Source: Sulfurisoma sp963709555 (lineage in GTDB: Bacteria > Pseudomonadota > Gammaproteobacteria > Burkholderiales > Rhodocyclaceae). From it: a stretch of DNA of 64,000 nt. The position numbers were made by a program, and so were the translations under genes. Each line of letters starts with the position of its first letter. Position 1 is the first letter of the stretch. The stretch is taken from the NCBI GenBank assembly GCA_963709555.1, contig CAVPWR010000007.1, forward strand, positions 62,001-126,000. The letters are read 5' to 3'. Below are positions 34,694 to 46,726 of this stretch, piece by piece. Below the pieces are notes generated by a model. It worked only from the letters and a program-made list of their open reading frames with translations. It made no database searches and was not told where the DNA came from.

Positions 34694-34699
34694 TATAAT
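34694..34699 (+). promoter_or_regulatory. Candidate -10 element of leuS
   Basis: A perfect TATAAT hexamer (in GGCTATAATCC) in an otherwise GC-rich 114-base spacer, 61 bases before the leuS ATG. No good -35 match lies at 16-18 bases upstream. Confidence 0.4.
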
Positions 34700-34759
34700 C
34701 CGCGTTCTTCCTTCAACGCGACGTCGCGGCATTGCGCGACATCCCCCCCGTCCCCGGCC

Positions 34760-37361
34760 ATGCAGGAAAAATACCACCCCGGCGAGATCGAGAAATCCGC
34801 CCAGGCACACTGGGATTCGACCGGCGCCTTCCGCGCCGTCGAGGACCAATCCAGGCCCAAGTACTACTGCCTGTCGATGTTCCCCTATCCGTCGGGCAAG
34901 CTGCACATGGGCCACGTGCGCAACTACACCATCGGCGACATGCTGGCGCGCTGGCACAAGATGCGCGGGTTCAACGTGCTGCAGCCGATGGGCTGGGACG
35001 CCTTCGGCCTGCCGGCCGAGAACGCCGCGATGCAGAACAAGGTGCCGCCGGCCAAGTGGACCTACGACAACATCGCCTACATGAAGCAGCAGCTCAAGTC
35101 GCTCGGCTTCGGCCTCGACTGGGAGCGCGAGCTGGCGACCTGCAAGCCCGACTACTACCGGTGGAACCAGTGGCTGTTCCTGCGCATGCTGGAAAAGGGC
35201 ATCGCCTACAAGAAGACCCAGGTGGTGAACTGGGACCCGGTGGACCAGACGGTGCTCGCCAACGAGCAGGTGATCGAAGGCCGCGGCTGGCGCACCGGCG
35301 CGCCGGTCGAAAAGCGCGAGATCCCCGGCTACTACCTCGCCATCACCCAGTACGCCGACGAGTTGTTGGCCGCGCTCGACACCCTGCCCGGCTGGCCCGA
35401 GCGCGTCAAGACGATGCAGGCCAACTGGATCGGCAAGAGCTTCGGCGTGCGCTTCGCCTTCCCCTACGAGCTCGACGGCAAGAACGAAAAACTCTGGGTC
35501 TATACCACCCGCGCCGACACCCTGATGGGCGTGACCTTCTGCGCCGTGGCCGCCGAGCATCCGCTGGCGACCCGCGCCGCGCAGGGCAACGCCAAGCTTG
35601 CCGCCTTCATCGACGAGTGCAAGCACGGCTCGGTGATGGAAGCCGACATGGCGACCATGGAAAAGAAGGGCATGCCGACGGGCATTTTCGTCGCGCATCC
35701 GCTGACCGGCGAGAAGGTCGAGGTCTGGGTCGGCAACTACGTGCTGATGGGCTACGGCGAGGGCGCGGTGATGGCCGTGCCGGCGCACGACGAGCGCGAC
35801 TTCGCCTTCGCCAAGAAGTATGGCCTGCCGATCAGGCAGGTGATCGACGTTCCCGGCAAGGCGTATTCCCTCGACGCCTGGCAGGAGTGGTATGCCGACA
35901 AGCAGGGTGGCATCTGCATCAACTCCGGCAAGTACGACGGGCTCGGCTACGACGCGGCGATCGACGCCATCGCCGCCGACCTCAAGGCCAGGGACCTCGG
36001 CGACAAGCAGGTGCAGTACCGGCTGCGCGACTGGGGCGTTTCGCGCCAGCGCTACTGGGGCTGCCCGATTCCGCTGATCCATTGCGAGAGTTGCGGCACC
36101 GTGCCGGTGCCCGACGACCAGCTGCCCGTGGTGCTGCCCGAGGACTGCGTGCCCGACGGTTCCGGCAATCCGCTGCACAAGCGCGAGGACTTCCTCGCCT
36201 GCACCTGCCCCAAGTGCGGCAAGCCGGCGCGGCGCGAGACCGACACCATGGACACCTTCGTGGACTCGTCCTGGTACTACGCGCGCTACTGCTCGGCCGG
36301 CAACGACAAGGCCATGGTCGACGAGCGCGTCAAGTACTGGATGCCCGCCGACCAGTACATCGGCGGCATCGAGCACGCCATCCTGCACCTGCTCTACTCG
36401 CGCTTCTGGACCAAGGTGATGCGCGACGCTGGGGCTGGTGGAATACGACGAGCCCTTCGCCAACCTGCTGACCCAGGGCATGGTGCTGAACCACATCTTC
36501 AGCCGCCGCACCGACAAGGGCGGCATCGAGTATTTCGCCCCCGAGGAAGTCGAGCTGATCCGCAACGAGGCCGGCCATGTCACCGGCGCGACGCTGCAAG
36601 GCCGACGGCCAGCCCATCGATTACGGCGGCGTCGGCACCATGTCGAAGTCCAAGCGCAACGGCGTCGATCCGCAGTCGCTGATCGAGCAGTACGGCGCCG
36701 ACACCGCGCGCTTCTTCATGATGTTCGCCTCGCCCCCGGAACAAACGCTGGAGTGGTCGGACAGCGGCGTCGAGGGCGCCTACCGCTTCATGAAGCGCGT
36801 CTGGGCCTATGGCCACTCGGTACGCGACGCCGTGGCCGGCAAGCCCGCCATGCCGGAAAAGCTGCCCGAGGCGCTGGCCGCGACGCGACGCGAGATCCAC
36901 ACCGTGCTCAAGCAGGCCAACTACGACCTGGCCAAGCTGCAGTTCAACACCGTCGCCTCGGCGACGATGAAAATGCTCAACGCGCTGGAGAAGGATGCCG
37001 CGCGATGCCGACGGTGCACGGCGCCGTCGCCGCCGAGTGCTTCTCGATCCTGCTGCGCCTGCTCTCGCCGATCGCCCCGCATGTCACCCATGCGCTGTGG
37101 ATCGAGCTCGGCTTCGGTCCCGACATCCTTGCCGCCCCCTGGCCCGAGCCGCTCGAGGCCGCGCTGGTGCAGGACGAGATCGAGCTGGTGCTGCAGGTCA
37201 ATGGCAAGCACCGCGGCAACCTGCGCGTAAAAGTCGGCGCCGACAGGACGGTGATCGAGGCCGCCGCGCTGGCCTCCGAGATGGCGCAGAAGTTCATGGA
37301 AGGCCGGCCGGCGAAGAAGGTCGTCGTCGTTCCCGGACGCCTGGTCAACATCGTCGCATGA
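34760..37361 (+). CDS. leuS: Leucyl-tRNA synthetase (three frameshifts)
   Basis: Charges tRNA-Leu; about 867 codons, normal for LeuRS. It has the HIGH-type motif PYPSGKLHMGHVRNY, the CP1 editing domain, the zinc-like CESCGTVPVP/CPKCGKPARR insert, KMSKS as GTMSKSKRNG, and the C-terminal LRVKVGAD end. Extra single bases near 36427 (before LGLVEYDEPF) and 36596 (before KADGQPIDYGG), and a one-base loss or two-base gain near 37000 break the frame. LeuS is essential, so errors in the sequence are the likely cause. The stop overlaps lptE (ATGA). Confidence 0.94.
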
Positions 37362-37897
37362 ACGCCCTGCGCATCTTTCTCGCGTCCCTCGCCATCGCCA
37401 CCGCGCTGGTGACGAGTGGTTGCGGCTTTCAATTGCGCGGCAGCCGCGCTGCGGTCGACCTGCCCTTCAGCACGATGTACATCGGGCTGCCGACGGCCAG
37501 CGAACTGCACGCCCAACTCAAGCGCAGCATCGAAGCCACGGGGAAAACCCGCGTGGTCGATGACGCCAAGTCGGCGCAGGTGACGCTCGCCATCGTCGGC
37601 GACAGCCAGGTGAAGAACGTGCTCTCGCTCGACACCTCGGGCAAGGTGCGCGAATTCCAGCTGGTGAGAACCCTCGCCTTCCGCCTGCATGACGCCGCCG
37701 GCCGCGACTGGCTGCCCCCGGGGCAGATCGTGATGCGCCGCGACATGTACTTCAGCGACCAGCAGATCCTGGCCAAGGAAGCGGAGGAAGCGCTGCTCTG
37801 GCGCGACATGCAGACGGACATCGCCTACCAGTTGCTGCGCCGCCTGTCGGCCGCGCGGCCGCCGGAGGCCCTCGATCCAGCGGGCAGGGTTGACTGA
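37358..37897 (+). CDS. lptE: LPS-assembly lipoprotein LptE
   Basis: Outer-membrane lipoprotein that partners LptD in inserting lipopolysaccharide. The 179-residue precursor has a lipobox ending VTSGC with the lipidated Cys at 22, then GFQLRGS, the diagnostic start of mature LptE. Order leuS-lptE-holA is conserved in beta- and gammaproteobacteria. The start overlaps the leuS stop (ATGA), and holA follows six bases later. Confidence 0.93.
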   Translation: MNALRIFLASLAIATALVTSGCGFQLRGSRAAVDLPFSTMYIGLPTASELHAQLKRSIEATGKTRVVDDAKSAQVTLAIVGDSQVKNVLSLDTSGKVREFQLVRTLAFRLHDAAGRDWLPPGQIVMRRDMYFSDQQILAKEAEEALLWRDMQTDIAYQLLRRLSAARPPEALDPAGRVD

Positions 37898-37903
37898 GCG
37901 GCG

Positions 37904-38818
37904 ATGCAACTGCGCGCCGAACAGCTCGCCGCCCACCTGGCCAAGCCGCTCGAGGCCCTGTATGTCCTGCACGGCGACGAGCCGCTGCTGATCCTCGAAG
38001 CGGCCGATGCCATCCGCGCCGCGGCCCGCGCGCAGGGCTTCGCCGAGCGCGAGGTGCTGATCGGCGGCGCCGGCTTCCGCTGGGACGACCTGTTCCTTGC
38101 CGCCGGCAACCTCTCGCTGTTCGGCGGCGACAAACTCGTCGACCTGCGCCTGCCCACCGGCAAGCCCGGCCGCGAGGGCGGCGAGGCCCTGCAGCGCTAC
38201 TGCAAGCAGCTGCCGCAGGGCGTGGTGACGCTGGTGACCCTGCCGCAGCTCGACTGGCAGGTGAAGAAAAGCGCCTGGTTCGCGGCGCTGCTCGGCGCCG
38301 GCGTGGCCATGGAATTGAACGCGCCGGCGCTGAGCCGGCTGCCCGAGTGGATCGCCAGCCGGCTGGCGCGCCAAAAGCAGACCGCGCCGCGCGAGGCACT
38401 CGAGTTCATCGCCGCCCACGTCGAGGGCAACCTGCTCGCCGCCCACCAGGAGATACAGAAGCTCGGCCTGCTCTACCCCGAGGGCGAGATCAGCCTGGCG
38501 CAGATCGAGGCGGCCGTGCTCAATGTCGCCCGCTACGATGTCGGCAAGCTGCGCCAGGCGCTGACCGAGGCCGATCCGGCGCGCTGCGCCCGCGTCATCG
38601 AGGGCCTGCATGCCGAGGGTGTTGCGCCGCCACTGGTGCTGTGGGCCATCGCCACCGAGGCGCGCAACCTGTTTCAAAAAGCCCCGGGCCGCCGCCGCGC
38701 GGCACGAGCCGCCCTCTTGCACGCCGCGCGCATCGATCGCATGATCAAGGGTGTGGCTCGCGGCGATCTCTGGGACGAATTCCTTCAATTGTCGCTGCGC
38801 ATGACAAGGACGGTGTAA
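37904..38818 (+). CDS. holA: DNA polymerase III delta subunit
   Basis: Clamp-loader subunit that opens the beta clamp. It has the N-terminal VLHGDEPLLILEAADAIR and the helical EGNLLAAHQEIQKLGLLYP block. The product is 304 residues against about 340 in relatives. Comparison from memory with E. coli HolA places about 30 missing residues in the C-terminal collar domain, between TEARNL and HAARIDR, where a short Arg/Ala-rich bridge (FQKAPGRRRAARAALL) stands instead. The reading frame stays open. The stop overlaps proA by one base (TAATG). Confidence 0.9.
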   Translation: MQLRAEQLAAHLAKPLEALYVLHGDEPLLILEAADAIRAAARAQGFAEREVLIGGAGFRWDDLFLAAGNLSLFGGDKLVDLRLPTGKPGREGGEALQRYCKQLPQGVVTLVTLPQLDWQVKKSAWFAALLGAGVAMELNAPALSRLPEWIASRLARQKQTAPREALEFIAAHVEGNLLAAHQEIQKLGLLYPEGEISLAQIEAAVLNVARYDVGKLRQALTEADPARCARVIEGLHAEGVAPPLVLWAIATEARNLFQKAPGRRRAARAALLHAARIDRMIKGVARGDLWDEFLQLSLRMTRTV

Positions 38819-40074
38819 TGGACATCAAGCAATACATGGAAGACGTCGGCCAGGCCGCCCGCGCCGCCTCGCGCGAGATGGCGAAGGCTTCGACCGCCGC
38901 CAAGAACGCCGCGCTGCTGGCGATGGCGCAGGCCATCCGCGACGGCCGCGAGGCGCTGCTCGCCGCCAACGCCGAGGATGTCGCCGAAGCGAAAGTTAAC
39001 GGTCTCGACGCGGCGATGATCGACCGCCTGACGTTGAACGCCAAGGGCGTGGAAAACATGGCGCAGGGCCTCGAACAGGTCGCCGCGCTGCCCGACCCGG
39101 TCGGCGAGATCAGCGACATGAAGCGTCGTCCGAGCGGCATCCAGGTCGGCAAGATGCGCGTGCCGCTCGGCGTGGTCGGCATCATCTACGAGGCGCGGCC
39201 CAACGTCACCGCCGACGCGGCGGCACTCTGCCTCAAGTCGGGCAACGCCGCCATACTGCGCGGCGGCAAGGAAGCGATCCGCTCCAACCAGGCCATCGCC
39301 GCCTGCGTCCGCGCCGGCCTCAAGGCCGCCGGCCTGCCCGAAATGGCGGTGCAGGTGATCGCGACCACCGACCGCGCCGCGGTCGGCGAACTGGTCGCCA
39401 TGCCGCAGTACGTCAACGTCATCGTGCCACGCGGCGGCAAGGGCCTGATCGAACGGATTTCCAAGGAAGCGCGGGTGCCGGTGATCAAGCACCTCGACGG
39501 CAACTGCCACGTCTATGTCGACGCTGCCGCCGATCCCGACAAGGCCTTGCGCATCGTCGAGAACGCCAAGACCCAGCGCCTCGGCACCTGCAACACCGCC
39601 GAGTCGCTGCTGATCGCCCGCGCCGTTGCCGTGTCGCTAGCGCCGACTTTGTGCGCCATGCTGATCGCCAGGGGCGTCGAGATCCGCGGCTGCGCCGAAA
39701 CGATGGCATTGGTGCCGAACGCCACGCCGGCGACCGACGAGGACTACTACACCGAATACCTCGCCGCGATCATCTCGGTCAAGGTCGTCGATGGCGTCTC
39801 CGAGGCGATCGAGCACATCAACAAGTATTCCTCGGCCCACACCGAATCCATCGTCACCGAGGACTACACGGCGGCGCTGCGCTTCCTGCGCGAGGTCGAT
39901 TCGAGCTCGGTGATGGTCAACGCCTCGACGCGCTTCGCCGACGGCTTCGAGTACGGCCTCGGCGCCGAGATCGGCATCTCCACCGACAAGTTCCACGCCC
40001 GCGGCCCGGTCGGCCTCGAAGGGCTGACCTCGCAGAAATGGATCGTGCTGGGCAATGGCGAGGTGCGGTCTTAG
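38818..40074 (+). CDS. proA: Gamma-glutamyl phosphate reductase
   Basis: Second step of proline synthesis: reduces gamma-glutamyl phosphate to glutamate semialdehyde with NADPH. 418 residues, normal length. Blocks include GVVGIIYEARPNVTADAAALCLKSGNA, VIVPRGGKGLIERI and KTQRLGTCNTAESLL with the catalytic Cys. Residues VSLAPTL just after this are encoded by copy 5 of the 20-base motif, without a length change relative to relatives. proB is not in the window. Confidence 0.96.
   Translation: MDIKQYMEDVGQAARAASREMAKASTAAKNAALLAMAQAIRDGREALLAANAEDVAEAKVNGLDAAMIDRLTLNAKGVENMAQGLEQVAALPDPVGEISDMKRRPSGIQVGKMRVPLGVVGIIYEARPNVTADAAALCLKSGNAAILRGGKEAIRSNQAIAACVRAGLKAAGLPEMAVQVIATTDRAAVGELVAMPQYVNVIVPRGGKGLIERISKEARVPVIKHLDGNCHVYVDAAADPDKALRIVENAKTQRLGTCNTAESLLIARAVAVSLAPTLCAMLIARGVEIRGCAETMALVPNATPATDEDYYTEYLAAIISVKVVDGVSEAIEHINKYSSAHTESIVTEDYTAALRFLREVDSSSVMVNASTRFADGFEYGLGAEIGISTDKFHARGPVGLEGLTSQKWIVLGNGEVRS
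39631..39650 (+). repeat. 20-base dispersed motif, copy 5 (19/20)
   Basis: One mismatch (C to T at position 8) to GTGTCGCCAGCGCCGACTTT. It lies inside proA and is read VSLAPTL. Confidence 0.8.
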
Positions 40075-40121
40075 CTGCCATAATCGCCGCCACCGCAGCC
40101 CCCAACAACAGGAGACGCCCC

Positions 40122-41066
40122 ATGAAAAAACGCCTACTGCTCGGCCTGTGCGCCAGCACCCTCGTTTCATTTTCCGCCCAAGCCGCCGACTTCATCGGCG
40201 TGCTCACCGGCGGCACCAGCGGCGTCTATTACCCGCTCGGCGTGGCGCTCACCCAGATTTACGGCAAGGCCATGCCCAAGGCCAAGACCTCGGTGCAGGC
40301 AACCAAGGCCAGCGCGGAAAACCTCAACCTGCTGCAGGCCGGTCGCGGCGAAGTCGCCTTCACCCTCGGCGACACCCTGAACGAAGCGTGGAAGGGCAAC
40401 GAGGAGGCCGGCTTCAAGACGCCGTTGAAGAAACTGCGCACGGTGGCTGCGATCTATCCGAATTACATCCACTTCATCGCCAGCGCCGACTCGGGCATCA
40501 AGACGCTGGCCGACCTCAAGGGCAAGCGCATTTCGGTGGGCGCACCGAAGAGCGGCACCGAACTGAACAGCCGCGACATCCTCAAGGGCGCCGGCCTGAG
40601 CTACAAGGACCTGGGCAAGGTCGAGTACCTCGGCTACGCCGAGTCGGTGGAACTGATCAAGAACCGCCAGCTGGATGCGACGCTGCTGTCCTCGGGCCTC
40701 GGCGTCGCGGCGGTACGCGACCTGGCGACGGCGGTGAAGATCGTCGTGCTGCCGATTCCCGCCGACATCGTGACCAAGATCGGCGAGGCAGCCTACCAGA
40801 CCGGCACCATCCCCGCCAACACCTACACCGGCCAGACCACCGACGTGCCCACCGTGGCCGTGCAGAACTTCCTCGTCACCCACGAGGGCGTGCCGGCCGA
40901 TACCGTCTACCAAATGACCAAGTCGATGTTCGAGAACCTCGACGTCATGGCCGCCTCGCACGCCGCCGCCAAGGCGATCAGGAAGGAAACGGCCGCCAAG
41001 GGTTCGCCGGTGCCGCTGCATCCGGGCGCCGAGAAGTACTACAAGGAAGCCGGACTGCTCAAGTAA
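40122..41066 (+). CDS. TAXI-family TRAP transporter solute-binding protein
   Basis: Periplasmic receptor of a TRAP transporter, 314 residues. The signal peptide is MKKRLLLGLCASTLVSFSAQAA, followed by the TAXI signature FIGVLTGGTSGVYYPLGVALTQIY. The segment ISVGAPKSGTELNSRDIL is typical of the family. Known TAXI proteins bind carboxylates such as glutamate or 2-oxoglutarate; the ligand here is not readable. GGAGACGCCCC lies before the ATG. The permease gene follows after eight bases. Confidence 0.93.
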   Translation: MKKRLLLGLCASTLVSFSAQAADFIGVLTGGTSGVYYPLGVALTQIYGKAMPKAKTSVQATKASAENLNLLQAGRGEVAFTLGDTLNEAWKGNEEAGFKTPLKKLRTVAAIYPNYIHFIASADSGIKTLADLKGKRISVGAPKSGTELNSRDILKGAGLSYKDLGKVEYLGYAESVELIKNRQLDATLLSSGLGVAAVRDLATAVKIVVLPIPADIVTKIGEAAYQTGTIPANTYTGQTTDVPTVAVQNFLVTHEGVPADTVYQMTKSMFENLDVMAASHAAAKAIRKETAAKGSPVPLHPGAEKYYKEAGLLK

Positions 41067-41074
41067 GCGCAGGG

Positions 41075-43169
<2,095 letters not shown>

Positions 43170-43179
43170 TCGGCCCCTG

Positions 43180-43554
43180 ATGGCCTTGTGTCTCGTCGCC
43201 GGCGCCGTCGCGGCGACGCTGGCTCTCGAGTCCTTCACTCTGGCGTGGACGCACTCCATCGAGAAAATCCGCTGGGAGGAAGACTGGCGCGTCGATGGGT
43301 GCTCTCTGGTTCTCGCGCAAGCCCGCGTTCGCGGCACCGGCGCCGGCATGGAACCGCCGCCGGGCGCGATCCTGGAGCAGGGCGCCTGGCGCTACCACCC
43401 CGCGCTGCCGCCACAGGAAGTGCTGCGCCTGACCCACTCGCCCCACGCCGCCGGCTACGAGTTTTGTGTCGCCGGCCGCTGCGCGCCGCTTGCCGAGCGC
43501 CTGCCGGGCATCGACAATACGACGGTGATCGAGATCCGGAGCTGCCCGCCATGA
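43180..43554 (+). CDS. DUF1850 family protein
   Basis: 124 residues with an N-terminal hydrophobic segment (MALCLVAGAVAATLAL), so exported or membrane-anchored. The block SFTLAWTHSIEKIRWEEDWRV and GTGAGMEPPPGA identify DUF1850, a family that is repeatedly found next to TAXI-TRAP permeases; a shared role in that transport system is inferred from this linkage. It starts 10 bases after the permease stop and overlaps ogt by four bases (ATGA). Confidence 0.85.
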   Translation: MALCLVAGAVAATLALESFTLAWTHSIEKIRWEEDWRVDGCSLVLAQARVRGTGAGMEPPPGAILEQGAWRYHPALPPQEVLRLTHSPHAAGYEFCVAGRCAPLAERLPGIDNTTVIEIRSCPP

Positions 43555-44046
43555 ATGCGCCCTACGATGCCATCCTGACACCAACGCCGGCAGTCGGGTC
43601 CATGGTGGCGCCGGGGTTTTCGCTGGGCATCCGCTGCAGCAACGACGCAATCACCGAGATCGTTTATCTCGAATCCCGCGACGAGGTCAAACCCGCTACG
43701 CCGCTGGCGCGGGAAACCGTACGCCAGTTGCGGGCCTGGCTGGAGGATGCCTCTTTCCGATTCAGCCTGCCGCTGCAGCCTGCCGGCACTGCCTTCCAGC
43801 GCCGCGTCTGGCAGCAGATCGCCGCCATTCCGCGCGGCCGACCAGGACCTACGGCGAACTCGCACCGCCCTCGCCAGCGCCCCGCGCCCCGTCGGCGGCG
43901 CCTGCGGCGCCAACCCTTACCCGCTGGTCATTCCCTGCCACCGCGTCGTCGCCTCGGGTGGTGGCTTGGGTGGTTTCGCCCGCGCCCGCGGCGGCTTCCT
44001 GCTCGACGTGAAGCACTGGCTCCTCGATCATGAGCAAAGCCGATAG
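43551..44046 (+). CDS. ogt: Methylated-DNA-protein cysteine methyltransferase (two frameshifts)
   Basis: Removes methyl groups from O6-methylguanine onto its own Cys. About 165 residues. The C-terminal domain has TAFQRRVWQQIAAIPRGR and the active-site motif IPCHRVVASGGGLGGFARA. The frame drops one base near 43840 and another near 43863: restoring them gives TRTYGELA followed by ALASAPRPVGGACGANPYP. Overlaps DUF1850 at its start and xerD by 17 bases at its end. Confidence 0.9.
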
Positions 44047-44935
44047 CGATCTGCTCGACGAGTTCATCGACGCCCTCTGGCTTGCCGACGGGCTGGCGAA
44101 AAACACGCTGGCCGCCTACCGTTCCGATCTCGCGCTTTTCGCCGCCTGGCTCGCGCCGCGCGGCAAGACGCTGGCCGCAGCGGTCGAGGTCGACATCAAC
44201 GCTTACCTCGCCCACCTGCACACCCGCCCCGAACACATCAAGCCCGCCAGCCAGCGCCGGCTGCATTCGACGCTGAAGCGCCTTTACCGCTGGCTGATCG
44301 AGCGCGGCAGCATCAGCGCCGACCCCATGCTCAACATCGAGCGGCCTGGCGCGTCCTCCCGCTTTCCCAAGACCCTGTCCGAGGCACAGGTCGAAGCGCT
44401 GCTCGCCGCGCCCGACCCGACCAGGTCGCTGGGCCTGCGCGATCGCGCTCTGCTGGAGCTGCTCTACGCCACGGGGCTACGCGTGTCGGAACTGGTCGGC
44501 CTCAAGCTGTTCGAGGTCAGCCTGCAGGACAACGTGGTGCGCACGCTGGGCAAGGGGGCCAAGGAACGCCTGGTGCCGCTGGGCGAGGTCGCCGCGGAAT
44601 GGCTGCAGCGCTACCTGGCGGAAGCGCGCGGCGACCTCCTCAAGGGCCGGGGTTGCGACGCGGTGTTCGTCACCGTTCGCGGCGCCGGCATGACGCGGCA
44701 GATGGCGTGGATGCTGATCAAGAAGCACGCGCTGGCCGCCGGCATCGCCCGCGAGCGCATCTCGCCTCACGTGCTGCGCCACGCCTTCGCCACCCACCTG
44801 CTCAACCACGGCGCCGACCTCCGCGCGGTGCAGATGCTGCTCGGCCATGCCGACATCTCGACGACGCAGGTCTACACCCACGTTGCGCGTGAGCGCCTGA
44901 AGCAGCTGCACCAGCGCCATCATCCCCGCGGCTGA
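44030..44935 (+). CDS. xerD: Site-specific tyrosine recombinase XerD
   Basis: Resolves chromosome dimers at dif together with XerC and FtsK. The 301-residue protein has the SAM-like N-terminal domain and the catalytic set: Arg in YATGLRVSELVGL, Lys in TLGKGAKERLVPLG, HVLRHAFATHLLNHGADL (His-x-x-Arg), GHADISTTQVYTHV (His and nucleophile Tyr). The ending LKQLHQRHHPRG is typical of XerD rather than XerC, and ogt-xerD linkage is common in betaproteobacteria. Confidence 0.94.
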   Translation: MSKADSDLLDEFIDALWLADGLAKNTLAAYRSDLALFAAWLAPRGKTLAAAVEVDINAYLAHLHTRPEHIKPASQRRLHSTLKRLYRWLIERGSISADPMLNIERPGASSRFPKTLSEAQVEALLAAPDPTRSLGLRDRALLELLYATGLRVSELVGLKLFEVSLQDNVVRTLGKGAKERLVPLGEVAAEWLQRYLAEARGDLLKGRGCDAVFVTVRGAGMTRQMAWMLIKKHALAAGIARERISPHVLRHAFATHLLNHGADLRAVQMLLGHADISTTQVYTHVARERLKQLHQRHHPRG

Positions 44936-45022
44936 CTGGCCCTGACAGCCAGCCAGCCTGGGCGGCAGCCATAGTACTTTCGATCTATACTGGACTAAAG
45001 AGACGTTGTTCAGGGGGAGTTC

Positions 45023-46153
45023 GTGAACTCGAAATCCGCACAGACGGAGCGCTCCGGTAATCAGGAGACGGGCGGGTTTCGGCCGGGCGAAGCGGATCGC
45101 TGGAAACTGCTCGGATATCAGGTGGGTCTGCCAATAGTCTTGCTGATTCTGGCAGAGCAGCTCATGCGCTTCTGGGGCACGCCTGTCGCTTACAGCAAGG
45201 CCCTGGTGGTCGCGGGGCTCGGTGCGCTTTGGCTCGCGAGCTTCGTCAGGCCGGCCTTGTTGATGCGCTACGACCAGCTGGCCATCATGATCACGGTGTG
45301 GCTGTCCCTCTTCGAGGGCGTCGCCCTGCTCGTGCTGTCCGCGCAATCCGCGATGGGTGCGGCCCTGCTGCGCGAGGTTGCCTATTGGGGACCGGTAATC
45401 TGTGCCTACTGGGCATTGCCGTTGCGCCCGCGCATCCGCCGCACGGTTGTCCTCGTGGCCGGTTTCTATCTTGCATTGCTGGTCGCCGATTATTGGGCGC
45501 AGAAAATCGCCGGGGTCAGCATCTTTGCCGGCACCCCGCTGCAGGCCGTGGGGCAGGCGGTAATTCTGACGATCATCGTCTGGGCCGCCGGCGTTTTGCA
45601 CCATGGCATCGCCAGCGAACGCGATCAGGCCATGCGCAGCGCCCTGCACGACAGGCTGACGGGTCTGCTCAATCGGCATGCCTTCGAAATCGAGGTCTGC
45701 CGCAACGTCGGTCTGGCGAAGCGCCACGATCAGGCATTCGCCCTGCTCGTGCTGGACATCGATCACTTCAAAGGCTTCAACGACCGCCACGGCCACCTCG
45801 AGGGCGACAACGCGCTAATGGCCGTCGTGGATGTCCTCCGCAGTACGCTTCGGCAAACGGACATCCTCTGTCGTTGGGGGGGCGAGGAATTCGCCGTGAT
45901 CCTGCCGCACGTTTCCGCGTTCGAAAGCTGCCGGGTCGCGAACAATCTGAGAAAGCGGGTCGCGGAAACCGTCATCGTCTGCGGCGACCCGGTGACCATC
46001 AGCTGCGGCATTGCCGTTCATCGCCCAGACGAAACACCTGAGGCGCTGTTCGCAAGGGCCGATGCGGCGCTGTACCGCGCCAAGGCCGAAGGGCGCAACC
46101 GCATCGCCTGCAGCCACGATTGCCCCGGCAGCGACCTCCCGCTGGCCGCCTGA
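45023..46153 (+). CDS. Membrane diguanylate cyclase
   Basis: 376 residues. Five to six hydrophobic helices fill residues ~30-190, then a GGDEF domain with GGEEF at 286-290 and an I-site RQTD at 277-280. DRLTGLLNRHAFEIE and LDIDHFKGFNDRHGH complete the signature, so active, product-inhibited c-di-GMP synthesis is predicted. The start is GTG 45023, with AGGGGGAG upstream. Stands alone between xerD and ybaK. Confidence 0.9.
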   Translation: MNSKSAQTERSGNQETGGFRPGEADRWKLLGYQVGLPIVLLILAEQLMRFWGTPVAYSKALVVAGLGALWLASFVRPALLMRYDQLAIMITVWLSLFEGVALLVLSAQSAMGAALLREVAYWGPVICAYWALPLRPRIRRTVVLVAGFYLALLVADYWAQKIAGVSIFAGTPLQAVGQAVILTIIVWAAGVLHHGIASERDQAMRSALHDRLTGLLNRHAFEIEVCRNVGLAKRHDQAFALLVLDIDHFKGFNDRHGHLEGDNALMAVVDVLRSTLRQTDILCRWGGEEFAVILPHVSAFESCRVANNLRKRVAETVIVCGDPVTISCGIAVHRPDETPEALFARADAALYRAKAEGRNRIACSHDCPGSDLPLAA

Positions 46154-46195
46154 ACCTCCGGGACCCGACATACCGTTAGGCTAGAATGATTTTGT

Positions 46196-46723
46196 ATGGG
46201 CATGAGCGAGGCAGAAATGGGAAAAGCTCGGGATGACGGAAACAGCCATGCGCCTGAAACGCCGGCCACGGTATTCCTGCGCCGCCATGGCATGGCCCAT
46301 TCAAACCATCTCTACGCCTACGAGGAACATGGCGGCACCCAGGTGTCTTCGCGCGAACTCAATGTTCCCGAGCACCACGTGGTGAAGACGCTGGTGATGG
46401 AGGACGAGAACGCGAAACCGCTGGTGGTGCTGATGCATGGCGACCGCAAGGTCAGCACCAAGGAACTGGCGCGGCAAGCCGGCGTGAAGAAGATTGCACC
46501 GTGCAAACCCGAGGTGGCACAGCGTCACACCGGCTACATGGTGGGCGGCACCTCGCCCTTCGGCACCAGGAAAGTGCTGCCCGTGTATATGGAAAAAACC
46601 ATTCTCGACCTGCCGCTCGTTTATATTAACGGTGGTCAGCGCGGCTATCTCGTCGGCGTTCATCCGCACGATATCCTGCGCGTACTGGCCCCGAAACTCG
46701 TCGAAGTCGCACTGGAGGACTGA
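46196..46723 (+). CDS. ybaK: Cys-tRNA(Pro) deacylase YbaK/EbsC family
   Basis: Removes Cys wrongly attached to tRNA-Pro. 175 residues with the family segments HVVKTLVMEDENAKPLVVLMHGDRKVS, the Lys-containing catalytic area KKIAPCKPEVAQRHTGYMVGGTSPFG, and VYINGGQRGYLVGV. The first ~20 residues are not family sequence, and a start at the second Met (46202) is also possible. The next gene begins three bases after its stop. Confidence 0.88.
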   Translation: MGMSEAEMGKARDDGNSHAPETPATVFLRRHGMAHSNHLYAYEEHGGTQVSSRELNVPEHHVVKTLVMEDENAKPLVVLMHGDRKVSTKELARQAGVKKIAPCKPEVAQRHTGYMVGGTSPFGTRKVLPVYMEKTILDLPLVYINGGQRGYLVGVHPHDILRVLAPKLVEVALED

Positions 46724-46726
46724 ACC

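Noticed and set aside
34190..36583. 797-codon open frame on the minus strand across leuS
   Set aside because: Antisense shadow of leuS; the composition is the usual Val/Gly/Leu/His pattern of antisense GC-rich DNA.
40475..40492. CGCCAGCGCCGACTCG in the TAXI receptor gene as a motif copy
   Set aside because: It diverges in the conserved TTT end, and Ala-Ser-Ala-Asp codons could produce it by chance.
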